In this document: positions 6,165 through 9,777 of the stretch, piece by piece | Layout of the letters: every line of letters begins with the position of its first letter | Numbering within the stretch: position 1 is the stretch's first letter | NCBI GenBank assembly: GCA_037440525.1 | Contig: JBBITW010000137.1 | Location: 1-9,777 of the forward strand | Length of the DNA stretch: 9,777 nucleotides | Source of the DNA: JBBITW01 sp037440525 | GTDB taxonomy: Bacteria > Desulfobacterota > BSN033 > UBA1163 | Direction of reading: 5' to 3' | Position numbers and translations under genes: made by a program | The notes under the pieces: model-generated | Databases searched by the model: none | Seen by the model: the letters and a program-made list of their open reading frames with translations, nothing else | What the model was told of the DNA's origin: nothing

Positions 6165-7220
6165 ATGAACCGAACAGGTATTGTTAGAGATAATCGTTTC
6201 TTAGACCATGTTATGGACCCCGGCCATCCGGAGAGTCCAGAAAGATTAAAGACTATTTACAAGATGATTGATGAATCGGAGATGAAAAAGAATCTCCAAT
6301 TGATTCAACCCCGGCCTGCAACACATGATGAATTAGAGATGGTCCATTCGTCTTCCTATATTGAATTGGTTTCACAAACAGCCGGAAAGTCTTACTATCG
6401 GCTTGACATGGATACTTCTACCTGTGCCAAATCTTATGAAACTGCACTTCTTGCTGCAGGGGGATTCCTGGAATTGATCAGAGCCATCTTAGAAGGAAGA
6501 CTTGATAATGGGTTTGCACTCATCCGCCCCCCTGGCCATCACGCAGAAAGGGACAGGGCAATGGGATTCTGTCTGTTCAATAATGTGGCCATTGGTGCGT
6601 TGTATGCTATAAAAAATTTTTCTCTTGAGAGGATTTTGATCGTAGATTGGGATGTCCATCATGGAAATGGAACACAGAATTCTTTCTATGAAGATCCAAT
6701 GGTTCTTTATTTTTCAACTCATAGATACGGTTTCTTCTATCCAGGAACAGGAGCTTCTACGGAGGTTGGCAGGGGAAAAGGGTTAGGGTTTAATGTAAAT
6801 GTTCCTCTTTCAATAAGAGCAGGGGATCCTGAATATGGAAATATCTTTGAAGAGATATTAAAACCGATTGCTATTGAATATAAGCCACAATTGATTTTGG
6901 TTTCAGCAGGCTTTGATATCCATTATAATGATCCTCTGGGTGGGATGGAGGTGACGGAAAAGGGTTTTGCAAGGATGACCCAGGTTCTAATGGAGATTGC
7001 CCGTGAAACCTCTGGGGGTAGATTGGCCTTCACACTTGAAGGAGGCTATGATGTCATAGCTCAGGGCAACTCCGTTTTGGCTGTATTAAAAGAGTTGATT
7101 GAGAATTCTCAATTAGATAAAAGAGAGCTAATAGAGAATGAAAAAAAATATTATTCTCGGATTGAAAGGCTTATCCTTCAATTGAAAGAGATTCAGAGAA
7201 AATACTGGCGAAGTATTTAG
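6165..7220 (+). CDS. Histone deacetylase family zinc hydrolase (AcuC/HDAC/APAH-like)
   Basis: Zinc-dependent amidohydrolase of the arginase/deacetylase fold; bacterial members remove acetyl or other acyl groups from lysine side chains or polyamines. The protein is 351 residues, usual for the family. The N-terminal DPGHPESPERL (18-28) is typical. The active site shows RPPGHHAE (121-128; paired H125/H126), DWDVHHGNGTQ (161-171; zinc ligands D163 and H165), SAGFDIHYNDPLGG (247-260; third ligand D251) and LEGGYD (291-296; Tyr295). The last ~35 residues are a charged, probably helical tail. GGAGG ends 4 bases before the ATG at 6165, fixing the start. It converges on, and overlaps by 4 bases, the gene for an IHF/HU-type DNA-binding protein. 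Whether its substrate is a protein, a polyamine or a metabolite cannot be told; no N-terminal signal peptide is seen, so it should act in the cytoplasm. Confidence 0.92.
   Translation: MNRTGIVRDNRFLDHVMDPGHPESPERLKTIYKMIDESEMKKNLQLIQPRPATHDELEMVHSSSYIELVSQTAGKSYYRLDMDTSTCAKSYETALLAAGGFLELIRAILEGRLDNGFALIRPPGHHAERDRAMGFCLFNNVAIGALYAIKNFSLERILIVDWDVHHGNGTQNSFYEDPMVLYFSTHRYGFFYPGTGASTEVGRGKGLGFNVNVPLSIRAGDPEYGNIFEEILKPIAIEYKPQLILVSAGFDIHYNDPLGGMEVTEKGFARMTQVLMEIARETSGGRLAFTLEGGYDVIAQGNSVLAVLKELIENSQLDKRELIENEKKYYSRIERLILQLKEIQRKYWRSI
7200..7218 (-). terminator. Possible weak terminator at the convergent stop codons
   Basis: A perfect 7-base stem (AAATACT, 7200-7206, with AGTATTT, 7212-7218) and a 5-base loop span the two overlapping stop codons. 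On the minus strand the stem runs into TTTTCTCT, which could stop transcription of the DNA-binding protein gene. On the plus strand no U-run follows. It lies inside the coding end of the deacetylase gene. Confidence 0.3.
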
Positions 7221-7501
7221 ACCCCCTCGGTGTTCACCATCTCTTTTAGTTCCTTTCCTACTTTAAAGAAAGGAAGTTTTTTAGGAGGGACATCAACAAG
7301 AGCTCCTGTCTTGGGGTTTCTCCCCTTATAACCACCATAATGTCTAACAACAAAGCTCCCAAATCCTCTGATCTCGATACGTTCTCCTCTTTGAAGGCTT
7401 TCCTTCATCCCATTAAATAGAGTGTCCACAATTACCTTAGCTACTTTTTGTGTAACATTTGTCTTCTCTGAAACCTTTGTAATGAGTTCAGCCTTGTTCA
7501 T
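7217..7501 (-). CDS. IHF-beta/HU family DNA-binding protein
   Basis: This 94-residue nucleoid protein binds and bends DNA as a dimer. It has the N-terminal helices (MNKAELITKVSEKTNVTQKVA), the beta-saddle motif GERIEIRGFGSF (39-50) and the DNA-intercalating arm GRNPKTG (60-66, Pro63), then KLPFFKVGKELKEMVN. The GERIEIRGFGSF run and the length favour the IHF beta subgroup over classical HU, but IHF and HU are hard to separate in this group of bacteria, so no symbol is given. A strong AGGGAGGAG precedes the ATG at 7501. It converges with the deacetylase gene and lies downstream of resB on the same strand, with its own upstream region containing a palindrome. Confidence 0.92.
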   Translation of the reverse strand: MNKAELITKVSEKTNVTQKVAKVIVDTLFNGMKESLQRGERIEIRGFGSFVVRHYGGYKGRNPKTGALVDVPPKKLPFFKVGKELKEMVNTEGV

Positions 7502-7528
7502 TATCTCCTCCCTTCAGCCTCCTGCAAC

Positions 7529-7568
7529 TATATACAGTCGGCTTAATTTTCTTTAAGGGTATATACCC
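7529..7568 (-). promoter_or_regulatory. Candidate promoter and operator of the IHF/HU gene
   Basis: On the minus strand TATATA (7534-7529) could serve as a -10 box, with a poor -35 (TTAAAG, 7556-7551) 16 bases upstream. A perfect 12-base palindrome GGGTATATACCC (7557-7568) abuts the -35, where a repressor or the protein itself could bind. A second, imperfect palindrome (ACTATATACAGT) overlies the -10. Autoregulation is known for IHF and HU genes; here it is inference. Confidence 0.35.
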
Positions 7569-7604
7569 AATTAGAAGATCATTGAGTTGGGGCCTATAAT
7601 TTTG

Positions 7605-8975
7605 TTATTTAATCCTTTTTTGTATATCCTCCACCAAATTCCTGAACCTTTTTTCAAAACCCACCCTATTCTTATTTGTTGAACCAGCCAAAATAATCTC
7701 TCCCCCTCCCTTAGGAATCCTTATCCAGATCCTCTGATGGGATGAGAAGAATGAGACCAATAATCCAAGAACCATCATACCACAACCAATCCATACGATC
7801 CCCACCCCTGGGTCTTTTGTTACCTGAAGTCCAGTATATTCCTTTTCAATTACCTCTTCAAGTGTCAAGACAAATTCATCACCCCTCGATTCGTCCATCT
7901 GAGGGAAATTTTTTAATAACCATAAGGCCTTAGGCTCTTGATTGGGTTTTAATAGAAGGAGTTGGACACCTTCTCCAAAGTTATGGATTTGATTTTCGTA
8001 TCTCAACATCCTGAGAAGAAATGGCGAATTTGGAATTGAAATGGTTCCTCCTTCAGAGAATCTCAAAAGATCTTTATCCTTCTTCATCTTCCATTTCACC
8101 CCGATTGCCACATCATGGATGGCGCCATAACTTGCTTGATAGAAATTCAGCCCCTTATAATGAAGGGGATTATTAACTGTTATTGTCTTTTTAAGAATCT
8201 CTCTCCCATCTTCAATTACTGTCAGATCACTGGCATACTCCTTGACATATCTATCTTTTCCAGAGAGGTCATAATAGGTTATCTTAAATTCATCACAGCG
8301 GATTGAGAAACCCACAGGTTTAGAGATTTCCTCACCCTTCACCTTGAGATAAATCTGATCCACACTTTCTCCCTCCAAGATGTTGACAAACCCTCTGAAG
8401 CCATAAAGAGAGCCTATCAGCCCCCCAATAAGTATTATAATGATGCTCAAATGGGTAAGATATACACCAAATCTTGAGAACCTTCCCTTCTCAGAGTAGA
8501 AAGTGATTGCTGAATCTGTTTCGACTCGATCAGGACTTCTAATGCCCTTCTTCAAAATGGAGGATATCTCATGCTCGTTAAGGATTTCTTTAAGATTTGA
8601 AATATCAACTCTCTCTAAATAAGGAAGGGTTTTAATCATTGAATCTTTCAATACCTTTGAATCTGATCGATGAAATATTTGCCTCCATGTTCCTGGGAAA
8701 CGGTTAATAGAACAAGCAATTAAATTGATCACCAGGAAGAGAAGAATTGTGCTAAACCACCATGAGTGATACATATCAAAGAGGCTGAAAAAGTCCAAAA
8801 CATTATATAGGCCAGTTCCATATCTTTGTAAATATTCGCTTGGAGCTTCGTTCTGTTGGATTATTGTGCCGATAATTGAAAGAATGGCCAGTAAAATAAG
8901 AAGAAATATTGTAAGTTTAATGGAACGAAAAAAACCATAGAGGAGGTTAAAAATTCCCTTTTCTTGATCACTCAT
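7605..8975 (-). CDS. resB: ResB-like cytochrome c biogenesis protein (system II)
   Basis: ResB/Ccs1 works with CcsA/ResC to move heme across the inner membrane and attach it to apocytochromes c. The 456-residue protein has predicted membrane segments at about 20-40, 72-90, 170-191 and 390-411, with a large extracytoplasmic domain between the third and fourth, the usual ResB topology. Family features include YLTHLSIIIILIGGLIGS in TM3 (His175), NNPLHYKGLNFYQASYG (268-284), and KDPGVGIVWIGCGMMVLGL then SSHQRIW (His413) at the end. The start is ATG at 8975 with only a weak GAAGAAG ribosome site. It lies downstream of the cytochrome c3 gene but behind a terminator and with its own promoter. The partner ccsA/resC is not in the window; the next gene downstream encodes a DNA-binding protein instead. 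Confidence 0.9.
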   Translation of the reverse strand: MSDQEKGIFNLLYGFFRSIKLTIFLLILLAILSIIGTIIQQNEAPSEYLQRYGTGLYNVLDFFSLFDMYHSWWFSTILLFLVINLIACSINRFPGTWRQIFHRSDSKVLKDSMIKTLPYLERVDISNLKEILNEHEISSILKKGIRSPDRVETDSAITFYSEKGRFSRFGVYLTHLSIIIILIGGLIGSLYGFRGFVNILEGESVDQIYLKVKGEEISKPVGFSIRCDEFKITYYDLSGKDRYVKEYASDLTVIEDGREILKKTITVNNPLHYKGLNFYQASYGAIHDVAIGVKWKMKKDKDLLRFSEGGTISIPNSPFLLRMLRYENQIHNFGEGVQLLLLKPNQEPKALWLLKNFPQMDESRGDEFVLTLEEVIEKEYTGLQVTKDPGVGIVWIGCGMMVLGLLVSFFSSHQRIWIRIPKGGGEIILAGSTNKNRVGFEKRFRNLVEDIQKRIK

Positions 8976-9101
8976 TGAAATCTTCTTCTGAACCTACTTT
9001 AGTGAAAACTTTTTAAATCCTTTTATATCTAAAAATGGACTCCTGACCTTAAAAAGTATCATATCAGGGTTTGCCCTGTGTAGTAAAGGAAGTATTTGAA
9101 A

Positions 9102-9131
9102 TTTTTAACATAAATTTCTATTTTATGTCAA
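9102..9131 (-). promoter_or_regulatory. Probable promoter of resB
   Basis: On the minus strand a perfect TTGACA (9131-9126) follows directly on the T-run of the cytochrome terminator; TAAAAA (9107-9102, 4 of 6) comes 18 bases later. The leader to the resB ATG is about 120 bases and holds a CAGGG/CCCTG hairpin (9065-9078) but no gene. Confidence 0.5.
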
Positions 9132-9163
9132 GAAAAAAGGGGTAGCCCATTTTAAGCTACCCC
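9131..9163 (-). terminator. Intrinsic terminator of the cytochrome c gene
   Basis: A perfect 8-base GC-rich stem (GGGGTAGC at 9139-9146 pairing with GCTACCCC at 9156-9163) with a 9-base loop is followed on the minus strand by TTTTTTCTT. It sits 24 bases past the cytochrome stop codon and separates that gene from resB. Confidence 0.9.
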
Positions 9164-9186
9164 TCTAAATTAAGAATATACTTTTA

Positions 9187-9558
9187 CTACTTTTTAGCTG
9201 CCTTCACATGGCACTGGGTGCACGCTGTTGGTCCGGCGGTTTTCTTTGCCTTCTTTGCCTCATCATGGCATCCTCTACAATCCTTATGAAAGGCATCCTT
9301 TGCGGAGATGGTCTTTCCCTCTGGTTTAGCCTGATGGCAGTCTTTGCAAAGTTTACCACTTGTTTCACCCTTCTTCCAGGTGTGATGGCATTTCAGGCAA
9401 TCGATCTTCAGCGTCTCTGCATGCTTTTTGTGATTAAATGTAACTTTACCATAAGAAGGGTTAAATTCAACCACATCCTTTGCAAAAGCGCCAGAAACCA
9501 TCAGGATGGAAAGAAGGAATCCAGCCACAATCCCCATACTTATCAAACCTTTTCTCAT
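9187..9558 (-). CDS. Periplasmic tetraheme cytochrome c3 (class III)
   Basis: This is a multiheme electron carrier of the periplasm, typical of sulfate-reducing and related anaerobes, usually linking hydrogenases or formate dehydrogenases to membrane redox complexes. Residues 1-26 form a signal peptide (MRKGL, a hydrophobic core, cleavage expected after AFA). Four CXXCH heme sites follow: CLKCH (54-58), CKDCH (71-75), CRGCH (94-98) and CTQCH (113-117). The protein has exactly eight histidines: the four in the motifs plus H43 and H46 (FNHKKH), H59 and H91, the number needed for four bis-histidine hemes. At 123 residues it is the size of a cytochrome c3 precursor. AGGGGGTG lies about 9 bases before the ATG at 9558. 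It has its own promoter and terminator, so it is a monocistronic unit next to resB. Confidence 0.93.
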   Translation of the reverse strand: MRKGLISMGIVAGFLLSILMVSGAFAKDVVEFNPSYGKVTFNHKKHAETLKIDCLKCHHTWKKGETSGKLCKDCHQAKPEGKTISAKDAFHKDCRGCHDEAKKAKKTAGPTACTQCHVKAAKK

Positions 9559-9600
9559 TCTCGATTCACCCCCTTTCTTCTATCATATTTAGACGGGCAT

Positions 9601-9628
9601 AGTTTAACAAATATTCATCATTTGTCAA
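9601..9628 (-). promoter_or_regulatory. Promoter of the cytochrome c3 gene
   Basis: On the minus strand a perfect TTGACA (9628-9623) and TAAACT (9606-9601, 4 of 6) are separated by 16 bases, placing the start of transcription about 35 bases before the ATG. The -35 box begins 11 bases from the end of the mobile repeat at 9640. Confidence 0.6.
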
Positions 9629-9639
9629 GAAAAAATTGA

Positions 9640-9777
9640 GAGACCTTTGAAAAAAAGTATTAAAAACGATTTTTTGGATTGGGGAGGTGGGGTGGAAAAG
9701 CCTTCGAGCAAATACCTCTAAAAGTTTAGCACTAATGATTAATACCCTGAAATTGCTTGATTTTCTTTGAAGCGATT
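9640..9777 (-). mobile_element. MITE-like element, inverted partial copy (copy C)
   Basis: This is the same element as at 5753-5984 in opposite orientation. It begins with the terminal repeat GAGACCTTTGAAAAAAAGTA, continues through the complement of AGGCTTTTCCACCCC and then the core, and is cut by the end of the window, leaving 138 of about 220 bases. The core aligns with copy B with scattered substitutions and lacks about 12 bases present there. It lies just upstream of the cytochrome c3 promoter. Confidence 0.8.

Noticed and set aside
7561..7604. CCCAA/TTGGG inverted repeat after resB as a terminator
   Set aside because: The stem is only 5 bases with a long loop and no U-run, so it does not resemble an intrinsic terminator.
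9208..9639. Plus-strand open frame of 143 codons opposite the cytochrome gene
   Set aside because: It is the antisense of a clear four-heme cytochrome with signal peptide; its composition is that of complement-strand heme motifs, and it has no ribosome site.

Overview
The window reads as chromosomal DNA from an AT-rich, anaerobic Gram-negative bacterium, most likely a Desulfobacterota-type (former deltaproteobacterial) sulfate reducer or syntroph. The evidence is a periplasmic tetraheme cytochrome c3, a ResB-type (system II) cytochrome c maturation protein, a clostridial-type ETF next to an acyl-CoA dehydrogenase, and LarB. This is inferred from gene content; no phylogenetic marker is present. 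No tRNA, rRNA, CRISPR array or transposase gene was seen.

Layout: (1) 1-63 is the end of a short repeat element. (2) 125-3656, + strand, is a tight three-gene operon: acyl-CoA dehydrogenase, EtfB, and an EtfA whose C-terminus continues in frame into an XRE-type helix-turn-helix plus a cupin sensor domain. This fusion is the most unusual thing here. (3) 3776-5676, - strand, is a run of larB, two small unrecognised membrane proteins and a cyclophilin-like protein, the last three overlapping, followed by a 33-codon remnant of the C-terminus of an iron-type alcohol dehydrogenase. (4) 5753-5984 is a full copy of a ~230 bp MITE-like element with long imperfect inverted repeats. (5) 6165-7220, + strand, is a histone-deacetylase-family hydrolase, tail to tail with an IHF-beta/HU-type DNA-binding protein (7217-7501, - strand). 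(6) 7605-9558, - strand, holds resB and the cytochrome c3 gene, each with its own promoter and separated by a clear intrinsic terminator. (7) 9640-9777 is another copy of the same element in inverted orientation, cut by the window edge.

The acyl-CoA dehydrogenase and ETF form an electron-transfer unit for acyl-CoA oxidation (or enoyl-CoA reduction), and the fused regulator suggests that ETF production or state is tied to transcription control. ResB would help mature the c-type cytochrome encoded just upstream. LarB belongs to nickel-pincer cofactor synthesis, but no larA, larC or larE lies in the window. The three copies of the mobile repeat bracket the two gene blocks and sit directly upstream of larB and of the cytochrome promoter.
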